This document shows, piece by piece, positions 42,176 through 49,148 of a stretch of DNA of 64,000 nucleotides. This DNA is from Pedobacter glucosidilyticus DSM 23534 (GTDB lineage: Bacteria > Bacteroidota > Bacteroidia > Sphingobacteriales > Sphingobacteriaceae). Made by a program: the position numbers and the translations under genes. The notes below the pieces were generated by a model. It worked only from the letters and a program-made list of their open reading frames with translations. It was not told where the DNA came from and searched no databases. Numbering within the stretch: position 1 is the stretch's first letter; each line of letters opens with the position of its first letter. Where the stretch lies: positions 186,001 to 250,000 of the forward strand of contig NZ_KE384312.1 of assembly GCF_000425145.1 (NCBI RefSeq), given 5' to 3'.

Positions 42176-43696
42176 TTATTTAATAAGGTGTTTTAAGTTG
42201 ATAATTTCTTGTTCTGATAAATATCTCCATTTACCCCTTGGTAAATCTTTTTTGCTTAAACCTGCATAAATAACACGGTCTAGTTTTACTACCTCATAAC
42301 CAAGACTCTCAAAAATTCTTCTAACAATTCTGTTTTTACCACTATGTATTTGTATGCCAATTTCATTTCTGGCTCCGCCCGTAACATAGCTTACAGCATC
42401 AGGTTTGATAAAGCCATCTTCCAGCTCCAGTCCAAAAGCAATTTTATTGAAATCGCCTTGGGTTAAGTTCCTTTCTAACTCTACATTGTAAATCTTAACA
42501 ATATTATTTCTTGGATGAGATAGTTTTTCAGCTAAATCACCATCATTGGTCATTAATAGCAAACCTGTAGTATTTCTATCTAATCGTCCAACCGGATAAA
42601 TACGCTCTTTACTGGCCTTATCAACCAATTCCATTACGGTTTTGCGCTCCTGTGGGTCGTCTGTTGTGGTAATAAAGTCTTTTGGCTTATTCAATAAAAC
42701 GTAAACCATCTTTTCACGTTTTAATAACTCTCCATTATAACGGATTTGATCTACTGCCGGATTTACCTTAGCGCCAAGTTCTGATACCACAACACCATTA
42801 ACACTCACCACACCTGCTGCAATCAGTTCATCTGCCTTTCTTCTAGAGCAAATTCCAGAATTAGCGATATAACGATTAAGCCTGATAGTATCATCCTCTT
42901 TTTTGGTATTTCCCTTTGTTTGTCTGGATCTTAATCTTACTTGCTCGTCTTTTACCTCAGAAAATTCTCCTTGAGGTTCTCTTTTTCTAAACTGACGTGG
43001 TTCTTGATCATTCAGACGCTCTCTTCTCTCTCCACCAAAACCGCCTTCTTTTTTATCTCCAAAAGGTTTTCTATCTCCGTAAGGTTTTCTCTCTCCACCA
43101 AAACCACCTTCTTTTTTATCTCCAAAAGGTTTTCTATCTCCGTAAGATTTTCTCTCACCACCAAAACCGCCTTCTTTTTTATCTCCAAAAGGTTTTCTAT
43201 CTCCATAAGATTTTCTCTCACCACCAAAACCGCCTTCTTTTTTATCTCCAAAAGGTTTTCTATCTCCGTAAGATTTTCTCTCACCACCAAAACCGCCTTC
43301 TTTTTTATCTCCAAAAGGTTTTCTATCTCCGTAAGGTTTTCTCTCTCCACCAAAACCACCTTCTTTTTTATCTCCAAAAGGTTTTCTGTCTCCGTAAGGT
43401 TTTCTCTCACTGCCAAAACCACCTTCTTTTTTATCTCCAAAAGGCTTTCTGTCTCCATAAGATTTTCTCTCACTGCCAAAACCACCTTCTTTTTTATCTC
43501 CAAAAGGCTTTCTGTCTCCGTAAGATTTTCTTTCTCTGCCAGAGCTCTCTCTGCTATCGCTGTAAGGTTTGGATTTTCTGTCTGATGAGTTTTCGCCTGA
43601 TGATGGCCTTCTATTTGATGATGAAGATCTGGAAGGTTTGTTGCTGTCTCTTCCGGACTTGTCGTCGCGACTGTTCCTGTTTTTATTGAATGACAT
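42176..43696 (-). CDS. RsuA/RluB-family rRNA pseudouridine synthase with a repetitive N-terminal extension
   Basis: 506 residues. The C-terminal half is a normal enzyme: an S4 RNA-binding domain (RLNRYIANSGICSRRKADEL, about 270-325) and the pseudouridine synthase domain with the catalytic Asp in VGRLDRNTTGLL, ending LPRGKWRYL. The N-terminal 240 residues are disordered and charged (Arg, Gly, Lys, Ser). They include eight consecutive 21-residue units of the form ERKSYGDRKPFGDKKEGGFGG, varying at S/P and S/G. Similar Arg/Gly-rich tails occur on Bacteroidota RluB and probably aid RNA binding. The extension is encoded by a 63-bp tandem repeat at about 43030-43540. Confidence 0.9.
   Translation of the reverse strand: MSFNKNRNSRDDKSGRDSNKPSRSSSSNRRPSSGENSSDRKSKPYSDSRESSGRERKSYGDRKPFGDKKEGGFGSERKSYGDRKPFGDKKEGGFGSERKPYGDRKPFGDKKEGGFGGERKPYGDRKPFGDKKEGGFGGERKSYGDRKPFGDKKEGGFGGERKSYGDRKPFGDKKEGGFGGERKSYGDRKPFGDKKEGGFGGERKPYGDRKPFGDKKEGGFGGERRERLNDQEPRQFRKREPQGEFSEVKDEQVRLRSRQTKGNTKKEDDTIRLNRYIANSGICSRRKADELIAAGVVSVNGVVVSELGAKVNPAVDQIRYNGELLKREKMVYVLLNKPKDFITTTDDPQERKTVMELVDKASKERIYPVGRLDRNTTGLLLMTNDGDLAEKLSHPRNNIVKIYNVELERNLTQGDFNKIAFGLELEDGFIKPDAVSYVTGGARNEIGIQIHSGKNRIVRRIFESLGYEVVKLDRVIYAGLSKKDLPRGKWRYLSEQEIINLKHLIK
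43030..43540 (-). repeat. 63-bp coding tandem repeat, eight units
   Basis: Within the pseudouridine synthase gene, units of 63 bases (CTCCACCAAAACCGCC, then CTTCTTTTTTATCTCC, then AAAAGGTTTTCTATCTCCGT on the plus strand) recur eight times with few substitutions, all in frame. Unit number should be prone to slippage. The low complexity also opens long false frames on the opposite strand and in other frames. Confidence 0.9.
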
Positions 43697-43843
43697 GTTA
43701 TCGTTTTAATCCTCTGCTGAGGGGCTACAAATGTACAAAAAATATGCAATTTTTTATGCCGAAAAACACCTGTATTGTAGGTCACAAATAACGCTGTTTT
43801 AGCATGTATTGATAAGGGTTAAAAAGCGTTGTTTTTGTAAGTG

Positions 43844-43875
43844 TTTGATAATGTGATTTATATGTTGTATATTTG
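43844..43875 (+). promoter_or_regulatory. Promoter of the lytic transglycosylase gene
   Basis: TTTG at 43844-43847 and TATATTTG at 43868-43875 are separated by 20 bases, matching the Bacteroidota -33/-7 consensus. The start codon at 43915 is 39 bases downstream. Confidence 0.65.
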
Positions 43876-43914
43876 CAGCCTTTTAAAGGTTGAGTGGTAA
43901 TTAAAACAAGATTT

Positions 43915-44676
43915 ATGAAGCGTAAAAGCATAATAACTTGTAGCTTGATGTTGGTAGTTTGCTTAGTTGCAAAAATGTTTGGTTACAGCTATTCCACCGG
44001 GTTTGATAAGATAAATAATCCGTTAAATATTGAGACTATAGAAGAAAAAATAGCAAAAGAAGAGTCTCAAGAATTATTAAGTTTTGCTGATGAAATGATC
44101 CCTTTGGGTGACGAAAAGATTAATTATAAAATGAGGAGGGCTTTAAAGGCAAACTCATTTCGTCAATTGCAAACTTTGAAATTACACCAAAGAGCAGAAA
44201 AGTGGTTCCCGGTGATAGAGCCTGTACTTAAAAAATATGGTATTCCTGAAGATTTTAAGTATGTCCCCTTGGTAGAAACTGGGATGGCTCATGGAAAGGT
44301 TTCTCCTAAAGGTGCAGCAGGTTTATGGCAGTTTATGCCTCATACAGCCAGAAGTTACGGTTTAAAAGTAAACAGTCAGGTTGATGAGCGTACCAATGTA
44401 TATCTTTCTACCGTAGCAGCAGCTAAATACTTGAGAGATTTATATAAAGTATTTAATAGCTGGACTTTGGTTGCAGCAGCTTATAACGTTGGCGAAGGAA
44501 GTTTACAAAGACAAATTAACAGACAGGGAGAGGATAACTACTTCAGGTTGAAACTAAACCGCGAAACAGGTAGATATGTATATAGCCTTATTTCTATGAA
44601 AGAGGTTATCGAAAAGCCTGAAAAGTATGGTTATAAAATCAATAACCCTCGCAAACTGATGGCTTATCAACCTTAG
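43915..44676 (+). CDS. Lytic murein transglycosylase (SLT/MltD-like)
   Basis: 253 residues from the ATG at 43915, which gives MKRKSIITCSLMLVVCLVAKMFG as a signal or anchor. The GTG at 43894 only adds seven residues. The goose-lysozyme-like SLT domain runs about 95-235: the catalytic Glu in VPLVETGMAHGKVSPKGAAG (about residue 121), WQFMPHTARSYGL, and AAAYNVGEGSLQRQI. It cleaves peptidoglycan glycan strands to 1,6-anhydro ends. The sequence near its 3' end (SMKEVIEKPEKYGYKI) is partly repeated at 48926-48985, on the far side of the dabAB genes. Confidence 0.92.
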   Translation: MKRKSIITCSLMLVVCLVAKMFGYSYSTGFDKINNPLNIETIEEKIAKEESQELLSFADEMIPLGDEKINYKMRRALKANSFRQLQTLKLHQRAEKWFPVIEPVLKKYGIPEDFKYVPLVETGMAHGKVSPKGAAGLWQFMPHTARSYGLKVNSQVDERTNVYLSTVAAAKYLRDLYKVFNSWTLVAAAYNVGEGSLQRQINRQGEDNYFRLKLNRETGRYVYSLISMKEVIEKPEKYGYKINNPRKLMAYQP

Positions 44677-44750
44677 ATGAAGAGTGGTAAAAGGTTTCAA
44701 ATCCTTATTTATCTGGTAGATAAAAAATTAGTGGTTTGGGATGGTATTTT

Positions 44751-44885
44751 AAGAGAAGAGGCTGTCTCAAATCACCACTTTATGTCAGGCTGAGCGGAGT
44801 CGAAGCCTTTATTGAGTATATCAGAGAACATTTAGACTCCGCTCAATGTGACAAATATGATTTCTGAGACAGCCTCTTCTCTTTT
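44751..44885. repeat. Nested palindromic interspersed element (MITE/REP-like)
   Basis: Outer arms AAGAGAAGAGGCTGTCTCAAA (44751-44771) and TGAGACAGCCTCTTCTCTTT (about 44864-44883) are nearly perfect inverted repeats. Nested inside, GTCAGGCTGAGCGGAGT (about 44784-44800) pairs with ACTCCGCTCAATGTGAC (about 44836-44852). The centre holds CGAAGCCTTTATTGAG, which also occurs in the smaller hairpin at 15527-15554. The GAGGCTGTCTCAAA and AGCGGAGTCGAAG words are, from memory, frequent intergenic elements in Bacteroidota. No transposase is present. It lies between convergent genes. Confidence 0.75.
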
Positions 44886-44932
44886 AATATGATATCATCA
44901 TATTAGATGAAAGTGCTCTATTAGCCTATTAC

Positions 44933-47263
44933 TCAAGCTATGAGCTCTGCTACTCGGTTTTTTTCTGAAATCCAGTTTTTGTTATAAAGTTTAATATCAT
45001 TGTCTTTAAGCGGATCCATTACCATCAGATAAATCCATTCATGGTCAAGTAAAGTTTTGATGTGCTCATTTCTTTCAATAATATCAATAATCCAGGCTGT
45101 TGGCGCTTGTATAACCACAGATAATCTCAGCGGCTGATGATAATTTTTTTGGTCAGATGCCTTCACCGATTGAAGTGGGATACCTATTTTTAAATCTCCA
45201 CCATTTCCTTGCACTACTCCAAATTTCCCAATAACGTTTTGCGTGATTTTAGAACCGCCTCCAAATTGGTCATTATTTACCGTAGAAAAATAATAATGAT
45301 TATTTATCCATTGCCCAACCACCATTGGACCTTGCATAATACTTTCTAAAGCTTTTCCCTCACTATCCGTCTCCCAGTTGTATGAATGTAGGAAACATCT
45401 GCCTCCTAAATGGAGGTTTTTTGTTAGATTTCTTGGTCCTACAATAAATGCTGCGTTTCTCGCCAAACCCCACTCTGGTCTGGTTTCAGACCAATTGTTA
45501 GATTTTTTTAATGCTAGTTTTACGACATCTTTATCAGTACCTAGTCTTTCTTTAGCAGCACTTAGTTGTACTTGCTTTAAATCGCTTTTTAGTTTCTGAA
45601 TAAGTTGTTGATGACTTTCAGGTGCTTGGCTATCAAATAGCGTAATTTCATCTGTTGCCGTATTATGCTCTGCACCCATAAAAAAGGTATCATCCGGAAT
45701 TTCAATTCTGTAAACTTCTTTCAAGTAAATTCTTACTGCATTTTGATTTGCTATCTTAGCCAGCATTCTTGCATTATGTCTTCCAGGGCTGGCAGCACAA
45801 GCACCACAATCTAAACTGGATGCAAAAGGATTATTAGCAGATTGACTGCCATGTCCGGTAAAAATTACAAGCGGAGCAAATTCTTTCCAGCCCAATAAAT
45901 CAAAGGCTGATTTTACTATAGCTGCTTTCTCACTTATAGGTATTCCTGGTTCTATATATTCATAAGCATGTATACTTGTTTCACAAATATGTTCATGATT
46001 TGGTTTAAGCTGTTTTTTTATCCTGTTTAGATATGCCGGAAAAATTGTTCTAGCAGTTAAGGATAAGCCATATAATAAGCCTGATATTTCTACAAAGCCA
46101 AAAGCAGAGGGCAACATGTTTTTTAATCTCTTTAAAAAGTAGTTGCTAAATTTTGTCTCTTCTGCTTGTTTTAAATAAGTAGACAATTTTAACTCTTTAC
46201 CTTTTTGAGCTATTTCTGTAACTTGATAAGCCGAATTTACAATAGGAGGGCAAGATTTTCTTATTAAGCCATTTTCTGGATTTTTATAATCCATAGCTAT
46301 TCCAAAAAAGCCTGCGTAACCAAAAGTTTCATAGTTTCCTTTAGCTTCCAAGTGTCTTCTCATCAATTCAGATCTGGTATCTATACAGAAAACAAATTGT
46401 GCATCGGGTAACTTTTTAGTTTCTACCGAACCTAAGTTTAAGCTCGGTTTTAAAGTTTTAGAAAGCTGCTGTTGCCAACTTTGTTCCCATGCTCTTAGCC
46501 AAATGTATTTAAGCTCTAAATCGGTATTTTGTTGTTGTTTGGTGCTTGCTAAGGGTAATAACTCCACATCTATGCTTTTGGTAATCCATAACCTAACAGC
46601 TAAGTAATCTGCTAAACTAATAGGATATTTTTGCTGCCAGACAGTATTTCCTTGTACCCTATGTTTGATAAAACCAGTCCAGCCTGGTAAAGCAGCAATA
46701 TGATATTTGAAAATTTCTAATTGGTCTTTTTCATCATAGTCTTTTAAAACTAGCTCTATTGTAGATGTTGCATCTATAGGAATATCTTTCCTTGTATGGT
46801 TAAGCTCCTTATCGTATTTCGCAAGTTTTCTCCAAGCAGTAAAAAAACCATCTGATTTGTATGGCATTTCCCATTCTGCAAAACCTTCATCTAGGAAAGC
46901 TGCCAACCATTTGCACATCTTGCTATCTATATCATGATTTGTATTTTTGCCTTTCTCGTGAGATTGTTCTGCCATTTGTTGCAAATAAAACTCGGGCTGC
47001 TTATTAAAATCTTTTTCAGACAGAAGGGCAGTCAATATGGTTTGATTAATCTCTCCATTTTTCCAGGCATCTTCAAAAACTGATGCTTCGGGTAAGGCAT
47101 ATCCTCCCCAGTATTTTGTAGCCTGCTGAATAGCACTTAAAAAGTTTGATTTTTCAAATCCTGATAAAGGGTTAGAAGTAACAAAAGAGTAAAGTGGCCA
47201 AGTTTTACCAATTACTTCAGAAGCTTTGTTGATATTGGAGTGGAGTTGAGGGTTCATCTTCAT
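44933..47263 (-). CDS. dabA: DabA, catalytic subunit of the DAB inorganic-carbon uptake system (DUF2309/UPF0753)
   Basis: 776 residues. The beta-carbonic-anhydrase-like zinc site is intact: C293 and D295 in FCIDTRSE, H471 in FTGHGSQ and C486 in LDCGACAA. The C-x-D and H-x14-C spacings match the Halothiobacillus DabA ligands. ASPGRHNARM follows, as in the family. DabA forms a cytoplasmic-face complex with the membrane protein DabB and traps CO2 as bicarbonate using the ion gradient. Its start overlaps the dabB stop by 4 bases. In a heterotroph it would supply bicarbonate for carboxylases at low CO2. Confidence 0.92.
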   Translation of the reverse strand: MKMNPQLHSNINKASEVIGKTWPLYSFVTSNPLSGFEKSNFLSAIQQATKYWGGYALPEASVFEDAWKNGEINQTILTALLSEKDFNKQPEFYLQQMAEQSHEKGKNTNHDIDSKMCKWLAAFLDEGFAEWEMPYKSDGFFTAWRKLAKYDKELNHTRKDIPIDATSTIELVLKDYDEKDQLEIFKYHIAALPGWTGFIKHRVQGNTVWQQKYPISLADYLAVRLWITKSIDVELLPLASTKQQQNTDLELKYIWLRAWEQSWQQQLSKTLKPSLNLGSVETKKLPDAQFVFCIDTRSELMRRHLEAKGNYETFGYAGFFGIAMDYKNPENGLIRKSCPPIVNSAYQVTEIAQKGKELKLSTYLKQAEETKFSNYFLKRLKNMLPSAFGFVEISGLLYGLSLTARTIFPAYLNRIKKQLKPNHEHICETSIHAYEYIEPGIPISEKAAIVKSAFDLLGWKEFAPLVIFTGHGSQSANNPFASSLDCGACAASPGRHNARMLAKIANQNAVRIYLKEVYRIEIPDDTFFMGAEHNTATDEITLFDSQAPESHQQLIQKLKSDLKQVQLSAAKERLGTDKDVVKLALKKSNNWSETRPEWGLARNAAFIVGPRNLTKNLHLGGRCFLHSYNWETDSEGKALESIMQGPMVVGQWINNHYYFSTVNNDQFGGGSKITQNVIGKFGVVQGNGGDLKIGIPLQSVKASDQKNYHQPLRLSVVIQAPTAWIIDIIERNEHIKTLLDHEWIYLMVMDPLKDNDIKLYNKNWISEKNRVAELIA

Positions 47264-48729
47264 AAATGGTTCTTATACATTAACACTGTATTTTTAGCTG
47301 GTTGAGAGTCGTTCAGAAGCTTTACATACAACCAAGGTATTTTTTGATAAAGCCCCAATTTCATGATGAAAAATCCTATCAGAAAGATGATACCTACAAA
47401 AATTTGTACTCCTGATAAGGGTAGGGCAACATCAGTCATAGGAGTATCTGCCATACATAAGCTAACCGCTTTGTAAACAAGTGCGTATAAACCTATTCCT
47501 ATAAAGAATAATACGGGCGGTACAATAGCTTTTTGCATGGGCGAGAGACTTTTTTGCTTTACGATATTATAAGTAATCTGTCCTACTGTAATGGCAACAA
47601 TAAGTGTTAAAAAAATACTACTGTTTATGGCTATTCCTTTTCCTGTTAATTGCATAAATAAAAATGCGCCCAACAATCCGTAAATAAGTACTACTAAAGC
47701 TTGAAAGGGTGTAATTTTAATTTTTTCTGCGTTTTCAGGTGCCTGATAACCGATGTTTTCTCCTGCTGAAAGGAATAGATATGCTTTATAAAATCCATGT
47801 AAAATCAGGTGTACCACAGCAGCGTTAAAAAAACCTAAGCCACATTGCATAATCATGAAACCCATTTGTGCAATGGTAGAGCAGCCTAATTTTTGTTTTG
47901 CATTCACTTGTATCAATTTAGCAAACTGAGCGATGATGGCCGTAACACCACCCACAATAAAAAGTATATTTAAAGTATTTGATGCAAAAAGTGTGGTAGC
48001 AAATAAGGATAGTAATATGCCAGACCCATTTACAAAACCGGCATGCATAAGTGCTGATGCAGGTGTTGGCGCTGTCATGGCAGATAATAACCAACGATGA
48101 AAAGGATAAATAGCAGATTGAATGATAGCTGCAATGATGATTAAAACGGCAGCTATCAAAACCATGTGTTGAGGTATAAGATGAACCTTAGCGTTAATTT
48201 CTGTAAGGGTATGACTACTGGATTGAAATGCTAATAAAAGCACACCTGCACTCAAGAATATACTTCCTGCTAGAAAATATTTTTGAGCAAATTTTGAAGC
48301 TTCTTTAGCTTCTCCCCATGAAGCATTTACACCTATTAATTTTGACATAAAGACACCCATAGAGAACCATGATGCTAATAATAAAGCAATATGGTTTGAG
48401 GCAATAAAAAGCATCACAGAGATTGTAAAACCAAAACATAAAATCATGAAGCGGTTTTTATACTTAAAACCTTTGAGATAGTTACTGGCATAGCTACTTA
48501 AAATAGCACTAAAAAAGGTTACAGTGGTCCAAATCACCAAAGTGAAACCATTTATACGAATAAGGTTTTGATAGTCCCATTTTGGCATATTAGGAAATTG
48601 ATACGCCAAATAGCTTAAATTTCCTAAAAATGAAAACCAAAATAATAAGCTGATAATGATTGGTAAATTGAATACTGATGTTTGATGAGGTTGAATGTGA
48701 GGTTGTTTGAGGTGTTTATCCAAGATCAT
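47260..48729 (-). CDS. dabB: DabB, NuoL/MrpA-like proton-conducting membrane subunit of the DAB system
   Basis: 489 residues with about 13-14 membrane segments. The proton_antipo_M core is visible, including LLSAMTAPTPASALMHAGFVNGSG (the NuoL-type TPxSALxHA motif), Lys/His residues in the membrane path, and LILHGFYKAYLFLSAGE. DabB couples ion movement to CO2 hydration by DabA, which follows with a 4-base overlap. It is the first gene of the pair. The region upstream contains a relic of the lytic transglycosylase 3' end, so the pair may be a transferred module. Confidence 0.9.
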   Translation of the reverse strand: MILDKHLKQPHIQPHQTSVFNLPIIISLLFWFSFLGNLSYLAYQFPNMPKWDYQNLIRINGFTLVIWTTVTFFSAILSSYASNYLKGFKYKNRFMILCFGFTISVMLFIASNHIALLLASWFSMGVFMSKLIGVNASWGEAKEASKFAQKYFLAGSIFLSAGVLLLAFQSSSHTLTEINAKVHLIPQHMVLIAAVLIIIAAIIQSAIYPFHRWLLSAMTAPTPASALMHAGFVNGSGILLSLFATTLFASNTLNILFIVGGVTAIIAQFAKLIQVNAKQKLGCSTIAQMGFMIMQCGLGFFNAAVVHLILHGFYKAYLFLSAGENIGYQAPENAEKIKITPFQALVVLIYGLLGAFLFMQLTGKGIAINSSIFLTLIVAITVGQITYNIVKQKSLSPMQKAIVPPVLFFIGIGLYALVYKAVSLCMADTPMTDVALPLSGVQIFVGIIFLIGFFIMKLGLYQKIPWLYVKLLNDSQPAKNTVLMYKNHL

Positions 48730-48925
48730 TTTTTTAGAGATATTGATTTTAGCGTTAAAGAAGTATCAGTGCTTCTAATACGCTTGCAAATTTTAGGATT
48801 TAGATTCATAAATTTTTATTTATAATTTATATGAGAATCATTAATAGTTTTTATGATAATATGATGAAATTCAGAAAACATCAAACAGGTTTGGATGGCT
48901 GTTTATAGGGGAGTAATAGTCTTGC

Positions 48926-48996
48926 TTTTTATGAAAGAGGTTATAAGAAAGCCAGAGATATATGATTATCGAACTGTAGCCAAAGGAAGTTTATTA
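48926..48996 (+). pseudogene. Relic of a lytic transglycosylase gene 3' end
   Basis: The frame reads FMKEVIRKPEIYDYRT, then VAKGSLLV and a stop. It resembles SMKEVIEKPEKYGYKI near the C-terminus of the intact transglycosylase gene at 43915-44676: 10 of 15 residues are identical from the Met, and I count about 33 of 45 bases identical. Both copies are on the plus strand, one on each side of dabAB. Nothing else of the gene remains upstream of this fragment, and the last residues differ. Confidence 0.6.
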
Positions 48997-49067
48997 GTTT
49001 AAGAGTTTTATCCATTAAAATGACAATGAAATAGAAGGGTTGGGAGCTACGGTCCAGCCTTTTTTGT

Positions 49068-49075
49068 TATTTTTG
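49068..49075 (+). promoter_or_regulatory. Putative -7 promoter element of uvrA
   Basis: TATTTTTG fits the Bacteroidota TAnnTTTG -7 consensus and lies 73 bases before the uvrA start. A matching TTG is found further upstream (49040-49042), but the spacing of about 25 bases is longer than usual. Confidence 0.4.
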
Positions 49076-49148
49076 CAGCCGAGAAAATCCTCACAAACAA
49101 CAAACAAAAGCATAAATAAAATCTTTATTTAAAGCAGAAAGCTTTTTT

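Larger units (their letters stand above)
48730..49148. other. Divergent intergenic region with dab and uvrA promoters
   Basis: The gap between the starts of dabB (leftward) and uvrA (rightward). It contains the transglycosylase-like relic at 48926-48996 and a likely uvrA promoter -7 element TATTTTTG at 49068-49075. No intact ORF or RNA gene was recognised. The dab-proximal part is AT-rich without a clear operator. Confidence 0.5.

Noticed and set aside
43030-43540. CRISPR array
   Set aside because: The repeats are contiguous 63-bp in-frame coding units with no unique spacers and no cas genes nearby.
42941-43785. Long open frames overlapping the pseudouridine synthase repeat (214, 230 and 257 codons)
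   Set aside because: They are shadows of the 63-bp repeat, which lacks stop codons in several frames; their products are repetitive nonsense and the real gene has intact S4 and synthase domains.
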